From the NCBI RefSeq assembly GCF_028769735.1, contig NC_088171.1:73921216-73985215 (forward strand): DNA of 64,000 nucleotides, written 5' to 3'. The position numbers and the translations under genes are program-made. Numbering within the stretch: position 1 is the first letter of the stretch; each line of letters begins with the position of its first letter. Below, in pieces: positions 48,219 through 60,411 of this stretch. Below the pieces are notes generated by a model. That model saw only the letters and a list, made by a program, of their open reading frames with translations. It ran no database searches and had not been told where the DNA came from. Source of the DNA: Zonotrichia leucophrys gambelii (taxonomy: Eukaryota > Chordata > Aves > Passeriformes > Passerellidae).

Positions 48219-51200
48219 TGAGATAGAAAGAAGAGTATACTAACTTACATTTTCAAAATGGAAAGAGGATCATAGAATCCCATTACTATGTTTTAGCTGA
48301 AAATCAATGTAGCTGCACATTATTTATTTAAAAAATTTATATTACCAAGTTGAAAGATAGAAGAAAAAATAAGTCTCTTAGTAAGTCAGTGACATTTGAA
48401 GCATTAGCATGTGTACAGTTCTATTTGAATGAGATAATGTATCACTGGCAATGGTCATTGAGCAACTTTTTGCCTTTTTGCCTTTTTGACCTCCTACTAA
48501 GCATGAGCTAGGTCTAAAACCAAAACAGCAACTAGCAAATAAATTAAAAAAAATCCCCAAACACATAAGTGAAATCAGTTATAACCTTTATGTCATTATA
48601 CTGACATAATTAGAAAATCATAAACTATGAGTTCGAAAAGTGGAAATTAATTTAAACTTGGGTTTCAGAAATGTATCTGCAAAAGCCTCATGTTATTGAA
48701 AAAATGCCTTAATAGCACAAAATACTTTTCCATATGTGGATAAAGTAAGCAAAGCTGTATGAAATAATAAAGAAAGAAACAAAAAAGTGCTGCTGTACTA
48801 GATGACTGAAAATGTACACTTTAAAGAAAGGGACTATAAGTGAGGATGTGACAGGTTCTGACAATGGAAGAGCAGTGATTGATATTAAAATGTATGCTCA
48901 CCTAAATGCACGTTTCAAGTAACTTCAATTAATATACTCAGTAAGAAAAAGAGTCACTCCAATCTATTTCAGCTAAAAAATGTTTCCACTCACTGTCAGT
49001 AATGTCATTCCCAACACACTGCTAAAAAATAAGTCAGTAGCTACTCCTACAGTACCCTTGCCTCAGGTTAGAATAACTATGAAATTATCAGTCTCTCTGT
49101 ATTGCAGGATTCAGGATGACTTGGGTTGGAAACAAATGAATGCAGCTGAGACTACACTAGCAAGAATTTTAAGCCAGCACTTATGTATTTCCTACTCAGT
49201 AAAATCAGGGAATTATTCACTTACCCCCTGGCTCTGTTTGCTCCTGTGGTTGTTCATTATTATGATGTCCTTCTTTACCTTAGCCGACAGAGTGTAATTT
49301 AAAAAAGTTTTACCTTAAGGGCCCTAGGCAATGTTCTGGTGTGGATGGAGCCCCCTGCAACATGGGTACATGTGCCACTAGTACCAGCAGTTTTTCCCAA
49401 TTGCACTTAGTCTGATGAACCATGAGAACCTCTGCAATTTTCACAGTTTTTCTTATTCCATTAGGTTTGACTGAACCTTGCTACTTACAGGGTATTAATT
49501 TATGCCGGTTGAGTATTTAGATCACACTTAGATGTTTAGTCCAACAAAATTTGCAATTGCATACTAATCAATGTTTAAAAAATACAACGAATTACAAATT
49601 TCAGATTAATTTGGTATTTAAAATTAAGCTAATTTTTTCCTACATTAGTAAAATAGTGGATTAGCGTCGGAAGCAATACTAGCGACTGTGTTGAAATTTT
49701 AGCATCCAGACACCACTGAATTTCAGAAATGAGGGCATTAATGTACACATGCAAAGGCGTGCACATGTAAAGTGAAACTCTGGCTCTAATGAAGTCAATA
49801 TCAATAAAGTAAATGCCAGAATTTCAACAAATAGCTATAAAACCTTTCCAGGATAAGAGCAATTCAAGTGGTCAATATTATATCTGAACTGAAGCTGTAT
49901 GGAGTAGTTGTTGACACAGTATAGAAGGTAAAGGCAGAAAAATCTTTGAAATTGTTACCTGTCATTCTGTACATGACAGCCAGGTACAGCAGCTTTTACC
50001 ATACTTGATCTTCATATTTTTATCCTGTCATGGCAAAACAACAGTCTCGATGCAGGGTTAAATTTCATACACCTGGTGAAGATGTAAAAAACACTGGTAG
50101 AAAGAAAACATTTGTTTTTTTACAGCATACTCTTTGTAGTATTGAGTTTGAAAACAGGGTCCTGTCATGCTGATTGCTGCACAAACATAGAAGAGAGTGA
50201 TTGCTTTTGAATGAATTACAAAAGAAGAAAATACAGTCTTATTTAGAGGGAGAGGACAATAAAACAGAAGTTCTTTGGAACAGAATAGTGAAAAAATATT
50301 CTGCTCACTCCACAAATTTACTTATTTGCAGGTGGAATGTACTGAATGCCTACTTTCCCATGTGTGCTTTCAAGATGAAATATTGCAATAAATTTAAGAA
50401 CAACAAAGCTATTATTTTGACTCCATTTGTTTAGCCATGTTCACTGTCAAATTCTTAACCACCATTTTTTTCAATTGGATTTTCATCCTCAATTTTTGGT
50501 CAAAAAGGAGGAAATCTTAGCATAACCAGGTAATTTTCCAAATCCTGAAACAGAGCCATAAGGACATATTTTAGGAAAGAGATAAAATTATTACATTTTC
50601 AGTTTAAAATATTCCAATTAAAAAAAAAAAAATCCCAACCAAGGAAGAACCATAAAATTTATATGAATTAAAACCATAGTGACCATGGCAAATTTTTCAA
50701 TGGAGAGTCCACTTATTTGGAGACTAAATAGTCACTTTTTCTTTTTGCATAAACTTATTTAAAATAGATCTTGTGATCTTGCATCTTAGACACCTTTTAA
50801 TTTCAGACAAACTTTGCAGCAGTTGTATTTATACAGGCAGTGTTGACTGCTTTGAAGTAAAAGGTATTTAACTTTTTTCAAATTTAAATATCTTTCTTAC
50901 TAAGTGGCTTTAGTTATACACCCTCCCAGTTAATACCAAAAGTTTAATTTGGCTTTCATCTTGAAACAGTAATGGCATTAGTGACACTGGAAACAAGCCT
51001 GAACTCTTTTAGTAAGCTGGATGAGAGTCATTGGTATCTTCTGTCAAAGGCAAACCACTGGAGCTTCTAAATCCATGGAAATAAACACATTCTCACCACG
51101 GTACTATTAATCTAATCAGGGGAGCTATCAGAGGTCCTGGGAAGTAAGTATAAAGAGCAGAATGGAAATCTGTCAGGCGTTGCAGCAACAATATGTTCGT

Positions 51201-52908
51201 GAAAGCACCACTAAAACCTGCTCTGTGTTCTGGGTACAATGTTTGTCACCTTGTCTGCTTATACGTGAGGGATGTTACAGTTACCTCACATCCATCTTTC
51301 CCATCATAATTTCAAAGGTTTTTATTCAGCCCTAGCAAATCATGTAGACAGTTGATATTTTTATTCAAACATTCACATGCAGTCCTTTGCTTTCTAGAAC
51401 AGAAAGGATCACTTTTCAAGGAGCAATCAGTTTTGAGTCTCTCAGTCAAAGCAATTATTAAAATTGTGGCTGCTGATCTTGAAAGACTGAAGGATAGGAC
51501 TCCTTATTTGTCTTGCTGTACCCCAAAATTCCCATTAAGATATAAATCTCAGAAATTTTAGAGGATTTTATATGGAACCAAATCGGAAATTTAAAGGAAT
51601 AAAAATTATTTTTTGAGATTAATATATTTCAGATATGCTTCAGGTCTAGCTTTTTTATCTGAAACTTGAAGTAAAAGTTTTAAGACCCCTTCTAGGATAA
51701 AGTGAGAAACAAAATAAGAGTAGACAAAATAAATAGCTAAACATGCTCATTTAAGAAAAAACCCAAACCAAATAAACAAAAAACCAAATGCAAAAGAAAC
51801 AAAGATGATCCCTTGAAAACAGTCAATGATCACTTTGACCCTGAACACCCCTAATTGTTCAGCTGCTACTTGTAAACCTTATGTCTCAAAAGCCAGTTAC
51901 TTGAGCAAAGACATTAAATTCAGAGGCTGAAAAGTGAGGTTACATAAACTGCATAGTCTTTAATGAAAGGATTATTAGACCATGACACGGTTGCAATAGC
52001 ACTGGTTTCTGGGAAGGGTGATGTGAAGAAATTAATCTTTTTTATTCTTGGAGTATAGCCTGGCTACATGGGATTATTGTAGATGTTTGACAGGCATTTT
52101 CTTTAAGATGGCCTACGAGGATGACCACAAACAAGGGTCTGCAGATTGAGAAAATTAAAATGTGAGCATCTGCACCAAAAATAAGGCTGCATGTTGGATG
52201 TTGGATGTCTTAGAAATACCATATATTGTCAGGTTTCTGACTTTGGTATTTGAAGTTGAAGAACATGGGCTACAAAGCAGTGCAGCAAATAAAGTGGAGA
52301 AGAACTCCCATTCAGTGGAGTTGTTGGAAGATTCTGACACTGCTTGGAAAACACAAGCCTTTTTCTAGTTCAACTCTTCTGGTTATCAATTTACAGAACC
52401 TCAGTTCAGGAGATGAAAAGGAAAAACAAGTGTGTGCACTGATAAATATATGAACGTATTCCTTCTGGAAATTGAGATTGGAAGCATCCTTGATAGAGAC
52501 TTGCTTAAATATCTGGTTTTAGATAGTCCACAAACAGGTCTCATAAGCATGCCCTCATAAACAGGAGGATGAAGTGTGGCAAAGAAAGTAAAATGAAGAA
52601 GCCAAAGTAGCCCTCTTGTATTTGTCAGACAGAAAACATTTCGAAGTTTTGCAAATTATTTTTAAGCTGAATGTCTGCCTACAGGTGCATACAGTTCTAC
52701 AGGAAATGTTTTGTTTTGTTGGGGTTTTTTTTTTAAGTATTGGAGTAAAAAAAGGAAACAAATTCTGACTAAACATATTATTGTGAATAGCTCTTCAGTC
52801 AATTCACAGGAACATGTACTTAATAAAAAAACTAGAAGCCCAAAACATGTTTTGTGACATAGAATTTCAGAAAAGAAGAACAATAATTTTCAACCAGAGA
52901 CTACTGTG

Positions 52909-52937
52909 TTGCTGTTGTTTTTGTTGTTGTTGTTGTT
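52909..52937. repeat. (TTG)n microsatellite
   Basis: A short interrupted TTG tract ending TTGTTGTTGTTGTTAAC. Confidence 0.85.
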
Positions 52938-54426
52938 AACAAAATGAAATTCAGCTGAAAATGTATTTTATTTATGCAAAACTTGACAGTTATGGTAGGA
53001 TACAATTTTCCAGGTGTTCAAAAGTGATCAAGTGGAAGTGAAGTGCACTACAAGAGAAAATATGATTTCAGCTTTTCTCTCATATACAGTGAATGTTTTT
53101 ATCTAAATTTTTAGGAATGTATATTCTTTTGCAGGATCCTTCACTTTGTGTGTCTAATCTGTGACTGTTAGTGACAGACTAATGAATAGATAACAGCACA
53201 ATATGCTTATATATTGGCCCTAGTGTTATGTTAGAGGATTTAAGACTTTTCTTCACTATCTGCTTGCATAATCACTATATTCCAAAGGTATTTTCTCTTT
53301 TCTGAATAGTTTTAACTATTATGTTCTTATTCAACTCTCAACTACAAATCAATGAAAAAAGCCTTAGAAAGAATAAATTCTGTCATGCACAATTCATACA
53401 TGCTCAAATTGTTTCCCTCATGCTTGAGTTATTAGTAACCCTATTTTAATATAATTAACTGCTTATCTGACATTATTTCACAATAGCATCATGATACATT
53501 TGTTTTAAAAAATGTTCCAATAAATTAATTTGAAATCTGCTTTCAAAAAAAAAGCCCAATAGTTAAGATCACCTCTCTTCTGAGATACACAGATTTACAA
53601 CTCTTTCCCTCACACAAACAAGTTCTCTACCTTGCCTACCTCTTCCCTTGTTTGGGGTGGGAAGTTCTGATACAGGAAATTTCTTCAAATTTTAAAGTTG
53701 ACAAAACAGGAGAAAGTGATTTTAAAATTCGCTACAGAAGAGCCATACACTTCCTCTATACTTTTACTAACACTATCAAGTCTCCAGAATGAGGAATCAT
53801 AATACATCACTTAACTAGCATTTTTTTTTCTCCACAGGGGCTCTCCAGTTTCTATACCCATTTATCTTTAAGGAAAGTTGTAGTGCTTTATTTATCAACC
53901 TATTAATAAATCATCTTCAGAGTGAAGAAATCTCATCTGTCTTTCCAGATTAGTTTTCTCTGAGAGAGCAGAATGGGAGATTCAGTGAGGAACCCCCACC
54001 TCTCAGTTCCTGCCTATCTTTGGGGAATTTGATTTAATACAGTTCTGGTTTCTGTATATCTTCTTCCATCTTTAGATGCTGAGAAGTTGAACTTCTCATT
54101 TTGCTTCTTCTTCCCTAACCTTGGAAGTGTTTTTCTGCTAGTATTTAATCATTATCGCTGTCTTTCCTTTCCCCACAGACATTTTGCTTTCCCAAAACAC
54201 TGTACACTGTTGGTTTTTTGGTTTTTTTGAAAAAAAATGTTAGATATGGTGAAGTCATATTAGGAAAAGGAAAAAGTAAAAGACATATATTTTAGTAATA
54301 CAATAAAATATGATTGTCTTCTGTGCTAATTCAAAGCAAGGATCATAGTAAGCTTATCATGGTTAAGATTCTTAAATTTTTAACTTCTTATTTAATCTTC
54401 ACCTATTATCTCCTTTCAGGGATAAT

Positions 54427-54554
54427 TTGATATTGAAAGCATGGTGCTTAAAATGCCAGGTCATGGGTTCAATCCCTGTATGGGCCATTTACTTTAGCTG
54501 AACTCAGTGATCTTTCTGGGTCCCTTCAAACTCAGAGTATTCCATGATTATGTG
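54427..54554 (+). mobile_element. tRNA-Ile-derived SINE with CR1-type tail (TguSINE1-like)
   Basis: The first 60 nt follow tRNA-Ile from the D-arm onward: AAGCATGGTGCTTAAAATGCC (anticodon arm region; AAT anticodon loop altered), GGTCATGGGTTCAATCCC (T-arm with the polymerase III B-box GTTCAATCC at 54467-54475) and GTATGGGCCA (acceptor end, 54478-54487). The 5' end of the tRNA part, including the A-box, is missing. The 3' half (TGGGTCCCTTCAAACTCAG at about 54517, then ATTCCATG and ATTATGTG) matches a CR1 3' end, which lets CR1 enzymes mobilise the SINE. This composition is what is known for TguSINE1 of zebra finch and related songbirds. Confidence 0.88.
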
Positions 54555-54559
54555 ACTTA

Positions 54560-57500
54560 TACATACTCAAAATCACAGTGTTTACACTGTTCAGTCAAAG
54601 ATGAGGAAAAGAGAAAAAACCACCAAAAAAGCTCTCATAGACTTTTGCATTCTACATACCAGTTAAATTAAAGCATCAGCACAAGAAGAATAGTCCCATG
54701 TTCCCTTTCATATACTGTAATTATCAATTATTAATATTCCCAGTTAGTCTTAGCAGACACTAGATGACATTTCACTTCTCTGAGTGATTAGAAAGGCTGA
54801 TCTCATGTAGTTGAAACATTTAGCAATTTTCTTTCAAAATCCCTCAGAATTTCTCAGTATAAGTGTTTCTCTATCAAAATTTTGTGCCACCAGGCAGTAG
54901 TGAAAAGCTGTGCAATTCACAGCAGCAGCAATTTTCTTAATAAATCACAGAAGTTACACATACTTTCAAGATAGAATACGCCTCCAGAGCCTGTATAACA
55001 GTCTCATTTAAGAAGCTGATATCTAGGAGTTTGCCCCAGTTCAGCCTAAGGGGAGTCTGATCTTCCTCCTTGATCATTGGAAAAAATACACTAATAACTT
55101 GGCAGAAATGGTGAGAGAACTGGAGACTTTCTCCTGCCCAGTATTTTGTAAAGTGAGGAATTTGAATTCTTGAAAATTATGAAAGAAAAGAAAAATTTAG
55201 AACGAAATAATTTTGTCCAGTTGTTACTATACTCTCTCAGAGGAAGAAGAATGATATTTTTACTTGTGATCTCAGGGCTTCTTCGAATTGTTAAATTATA
55301 AAGTAATTGGCTAAAAAATATAAATATATATAGGGACTCAAACACAGGTGGTATCCTCAGAAGGAAGGAATATATTTACATTCTGCTACAGCAATATGTT
55401 TTTGCCAGTTCTTTTTGCCTTTCCTACCAACTATTTCTCCACTACCAAAAGGGTCAAGTTGAATACTTATCTTCAGGAAAGAGTTCCAGTTAATGCCATT
55501 CTGTCTGAAAAGCCAATCTTACCAGTTGTGTCAGTCCCACATTAGTTATGGTTGGTAAGATTTCTAGGTAAGTCATTAACAGGTAAATTCAGCTCTGGGT
55601 AGGTTTACAAATGTGACATGTTTCCCATTTTCTAACAGGGAACATGGAAATCCTGCAGTACAGTATGGTTTCTGTGTGTGACCAAATGTGCCATGCAGAT
55701 CTTAATCTGAGACAGACTAAGATTCAACTGAGATAGATTAAGACGTGAGACTGAGTCGTCAAGTCCAAAAGCTATGCAGTGAGCTAGAAGAAAAAAAGGC
55801 AGACTTCCCCAGGAACCCAGCACAGCAGCAGCCATAACATTTTCCCATGGTAACAGATATAACACCACACACACACACTCCTTTTCTTATTTTTTTTCAC
55901 CTTACCCTCTTGACATAGTAAATGTTGCAGGCAAAGAGTGATAATTTCTGTATACATTAAAATAGTAGTACATTAAATATAAGGAATGCCAACTTCTTCT
56001 GAGAAATCCAGAAAGGATTATAATATATACAAGCAAAGTAATTATATTGTGCAAAAAAAAGTCCAGTATTCGTTTTTCACCAAACACTATTACTCTTTTT
56101 TCCACCTAAGTTTTAAAGCACACAGTTGCAACAAAAACAGTTATATTACACAAATGGTAAATGGTCTATTTTTCTTAAAACTAAATCAAATGAATAACGA
56201 TTCTACATATTTGACAGGCAGAACTGAGATTGCCTTTTTTCTTGTGAATGAATGCAGTTTATAGGTTAGAAAATATTATATGCATTGTTAATAAAACAAT
56301 TAAAGTAAGTAAATCAATACACCAAAATATTTTTTAAAACACTCACCCCAGCACTGCAATTGTTTTATGTTTATGCTCTACTTCCCTACTATGAGATGTG
56401 AAAGTTTTCTAGTTGTCTTCAGTTCACTGACTGTGTCTCCCCAGCACTGTCACTCCTTATTAAGTATTGAAATCTCCCCTGCATTCAAATCCACACTGTA
56501 ACAATTCCTACCTGAGTAATATTCTTATCTGCCTCAGACCAAATATTTGCCATCTTCATTGAAGAATTGCAAAAGAAGAATAGACTGTGCAGGTTATGTC
56601 TTCATGGAATTGTACTTCCTTCAATCTTTAATGTGGTCTGATCTTGCAACACATTCTGTGTGTAATAAGGCCTGAAACCTCAGGTCTTTGCACATTAAAC
56701 AATCAGACAAGGTGACCCCAGTACTTTTTAATTTAATCTCTCTTTATGTAGGCATTAAATGTAAATCCAATTTTCATTTCCAGCTCCTAATTATCAATAA
56801 AATATTGAGTTTGCATAATAATTCAAAGATTAGTAGAAGCAGAAGAGAGAAAATGCATGTTAAAATACTTAACCTATCTTCATTCTCTGTGAACTATATC
56901 ATTCCAGTCCACTGAATGCAAGGTGTCCCAAGTTATTATATGTGACAGTGATTAGAGAAGGCTGGTACAGGTAGGAGCACCAATGAAGCCAGTAAAACCT
57001 GTGATAAGGTAACTCAAAGAAAAAAAAGGCAATAAAATATTTTTTGGCTTGAAAATTCCTGGAGAACTGTGAGGTTACACACCTTTCTAGTGTAAAAATA
57101 CCTTGTCAGAGATATACTGTAAAATAAAATATAAGATGCTAAATTCAGAATCAACTATCTGTCTTTGTACTGCCACTGTACATACTAAAGATTTGTGGAG
57201 CTTCTCCTAATTGCATTCATTTGAATTCAATGCTCCAGCTGGATAGATTACATAGTCTGTGTAAACAACCCTGTGAACATTTTCCTTCCACAGTATTAAT
57301 CAGTTTATTGTAAAAGCAATATTCTCAGATCTGAGTTGTACAAGAGTAATGCAGAAAAACTTCAAGCTGCTTGCCCAGACTTGGGCTCCACGGGAGCTGA
57401 GTGTTGGTTGTTCACAAAGACCCAATGTGTGACTGATGAATAGAGCCCTTTAGCTTCAAGGGAGTACTGCTCAGCAGGAACAAAACTCTTCTCATGTTCA

Positions 57501-58185
57501 AAGTGTTTCCAATCTGTTTCTTTTTCTCCACAGCGTGTTCTGTCACTCTTTCACTCTGTCAATCCAGATGGGAAGATAAACATAGACAAAGCAAGTAGAC
57601 GCACAGAATTTGGCTCCTGTTTAACCAGTAGAAATATCCACTGGAGCCAAATGGAAGCTATACATTTTGGTTCCTTTGGGCACGTAGTTTCATACATTTT
57701 CAGACTACACAAGATGTAAGGTTCCAATCAAAAATTCCAACACATGGGTTGGAATTCTTTTAGCATTTTCTGTTTTCTTTCAATCTTGCTTTTGTTTGAT
57801 GACTGTTTTCAGAAATAGACATTCGATGCCTGTAGGCACATATTTATGCATGGAAGAAAGATGTAAAACAGCAAGTACTTTGTTCTGCAAATTACTGAAA
57901 ACACATAGGCTAAAGAAACAACAAATCTTAATGAGCATTTAATTTTTCTTTTTTTGACAAGAGACACCTCATGAAGGAAGAAACAATGCAAAAAATGATC
58001 AATTCCAAGTGCATGTGCACAAACGTCTGTACATGAGGAAGTATCAAGAGGAAATAAATATTTGTATGTAGTTCAAAACATCTATGAGGTTTTTGGAAGA
58101 ACTGGGATATACACACAGCCTAAGTAAAGTTAGAGACAGGTGCAAAATATTCAGGGAAGACAAAATAAGGGGACTGTGCTATGTG
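54560..58185. other. Non-coding stretch with small inverted repeats
   Basis: No gene is supported. A short CA tract lies near 55863-55879. Two neat inverted repeats are at 57608-57652 (10-bp arms ATTTGGCTCC/GGAGCCAAAT, 25-nt spacer) and 57733-57756 (9-bp arms AATTCCAAC/GTTGGAATT, 6-nt spacer). Confidence 0.5.
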
Positions 58186-58189
58186 TGAA

Positions 58190-59891
58190 GAAACCTAAAA
58201 TGTGTGATGTCTTTCCACATGGTAGACAGTGATCTAGCTGAGAACTCATGGATCAGGATACAAGAAGAGGTCAGTGAGTGTAACAGCGTGGTAGGGATAT
58301 GTTACAAACTACAGTTTAGGCCAAAGCATTCTTTAAACTGCCTGAAGATATCTCGGGATCACCAGCTTATGTTCGTGAGGATCTTGAACCTCCGTGACAT
58401 CCGCTAGCATAGCAACATGGTGGGAAGGGAGCAGTCAAGGATATTTGTAGAGGGTGTGAGGAACAGTTTCTTGATCCAGACACTTGATCCAGCTCGGGAT
58501 GACACACAGGAGACTGTGCTAGTCACTAGAAAGCAGTTGTTTGGGGATATGGTAATCAATGGCAGCCTTGGCTTTACCTAACAAGGAGCAATGAAGCTGA
58601 AGATTTGCACACAGAGGTTTTTTGGGTTTTTTTGCAAAAGATGTCAAAAACAGTAAAAGGACTTCCTATTGTGCATTAGTATTAGGAGGCTGAACTAAGA
58701 AAATGTATTCCGGTTGTTTAATTGGCTTGATGGTTCAGGCACAGAAGACAAAGCAAAGACTGATGTTTTATATCCAGTGTCTTCCTTAGCTCAGACTTCA
58801 ACAAAATTTCCCAGGACTTTGTGCTCAGACAGTCATCCTTGAATTGCTGTTCTCTGTTTTCTTTGAAGAACTCTGGAGATCAGGGGAGGTCCACAGCAAC
58901 AGGAAGAAGTGTTGCATTCGCTTCAAAGAAGATTGAAGCTCAAGCAAGCCTTGCTTCAGTCCCTTGGGAAAACTTTGAGTCAGACCTCTGGAAACACATT
59001 TCTTGACACAGAAGGTGAAGTAGGTGTCTGGGAACAATCAGCACAGAATTACCAGGATTGAGTCATCCCTGTCCAATTCCTGATTGCCTTCAGTGTTGAA
59101 ATTACTTGTTCTATGGATGGGTAAATATAATTTACCTCAGCTTTAGCAAGGCTTTCGACACCAACTCTCATGTTATTCTTCTACCTACAATGGAACTTTA
59201 TGGCCTAGAGGGGTGGAAAATTAAATGCATGGAAAACAAGTTACTGAGGTGGGAAAAAGGGGCACGTACTGGAAGCCAGCAAAAGTAGAGTATTGCATGA
59301 GTCTGAAGGAAGTGATGGAGTTCTCTCTTATCAAGCTTGGAACTAATGTCAAACTGTGGGAGTGCGGATATGTAATCAACACTCTCAATAGCGGAGCTGT
59401 CATTCAGAAGGACCTAGACATGCTAGAGGAATGGGCAGACAGAAACCCCCATTTCTGCCAACATACAAAAATTGCAAAACTGTGTGCTGTCTGTCACACT
59501 GGTGCAGTGTCCTGCCTGTCTGGGAGCAGCTCTTCAGGAAGGGCCCTGGGCATTTTTAAGCCTGGAGGAGAGACCATCCCCAAACAACCCACCCAGCCTC
59601 CAGTGGCAGGGGATCACAAAACGGTGGAGCCCCAGTTCTCAGCACTGTCTGCTGTGAAAACAAAAAACAATTGGTTTAAAATGAAGCAGGGTAGTTTTAA
59701 AGAGTGGGTTAGGAAAAACATTTTCACTCCAAGTCAGTCAAGTTGTGAAGCATGTTGCCCGAAAAGTGTGCGCAGTCTCCATCTGTAGACTATAAATCCC
59801 TGAGCAACAGAGTCTGACCCCACAGCTGACCCTGTTTTGGGTTACACTAGAGACCTCCTGAGTTTCCTTCCAGCCTGAATTGTACTGAGAT
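58190..59891 (+). mobile_element. Old long CR1 LINE with endonuclease and reverse-transcriptase remnants
   Basis: Translating the three forward frames piecewise gives ordered remnants of CR1 ORF2. An endonuclease-like stretch has AENSWIRIQEEV...VVGICYK (58228-58310), then EQSRIFVEGV...FGDMVINGSLGF (58430-58580). The reverse-transcriptase motif YLSFSKAFDT is at about 59130, GLEGWKIKCMENKL at about 59204, and IQKDLDMLEEWADRNP at about 59401-59449. The 3' end includes CTAGAGACCTCCTGAG and CTTCCAGCCTGAATTGTACTGA at about 59849-59891, where the family ends. Frame changes, stops and gaps are frequent, so the copy is long dead. The 187-codon frame at 59225-59788 is a by-product of this decay, not a gene. 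The part between about 58590 and 59100 is too diverged to assign motif by motif. Confidence 0.87.
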
Positions 59892-60347
59892 TTTTCAACT
59901 ATTCCATAAAGGCTTTTTTCTTTATGACACTTGAACATTTGCCCTAAGAACTGTACTGTCTACCTGCACAACTACAATTTTTCTCCTCTTTTTGATGTGA
60001 TGCTGTTTTAGGAGACAATATAATAAATCAACACATGAACAGTAGAATCCTGCAGTTCTTTCCATTGGTCTTTTCCACTCCTCTGCAATAGCTGTACTAC
60101 ATATTGAGAGAGTTTCTTCCTTTTTGAGCACCCTTGTGCCAGGAATTCTTGGAAAGTTAGACATGAAGCACCTGGAAACTTTGCTTTTGCTTCTGATGTT
60201 AAGCTCACCTCTATGATAGGCAAATAATAATGCATAATGTATAAAAAGTAAAAAAAATAAAAATAATTTATAAACCTAGTACTTACCTTCCGTTTGACTA
60301 AAGGCAAGGATCAAACTTCCATTAGCTTGTGAAATACCTGAATAAAA

Positions 60348-60410
60348 TAATAGAATCATAAAATAACATGAGTTGGAAGGGGCTCACTAGGCTCATCAAG
60401 GTTCAATTAC
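60348..60410 (-). mobile_element. Short CR1 3' terminus, minus strand
   Basis: TAGAATCATAAAATAAC followed by GAGTTGGAAGGGGCTCACTAGG and TCATCAAGGTTCAA corresponds to the reverse complement of the CR1 end (tail units, then the TTGGAAGGGACC...TCATC block). About 60 nt only; a very short truncated insertion or the surviving end of an older one. Confidence 0.75.
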
Positions 60411-60411
60411 T

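Larger units (their letters stand above)
47565..54420. other. Non-coding stretch
   Basis: AT-rich sequence without supportable genes. Frames at 47601-47897 and 48980-49297 (98 and 105 codons, plus strand) have no domain and no splicing context. Low-complexity tracts are the A-run at 48132-48170 and the TTG tract at 52909-52937. Confidence 0.5.

Noticed and set aside
48271..48305. Possible 35-nt CR1 tail (CATAGAATCCCATTACTATG…)
   Set aside because: Too short and diverged; resemblance rests on one tail unit.
54427..54487. Functional tRNA-Ile gene
   Set aside because: The 5' acceptor strand and D-arm start are missing, the anticodon region is altered, and a CR1 tail follows; it is a SINE.
59225..59788. 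187-codon plus-strand open frame
   Set aside because: It lies inside a decayed CR1; part of it matches reverse-transcriptase sequence (QKDLDMLEEWADRN) and the rest is out-of-frame CR1 3' sequence.
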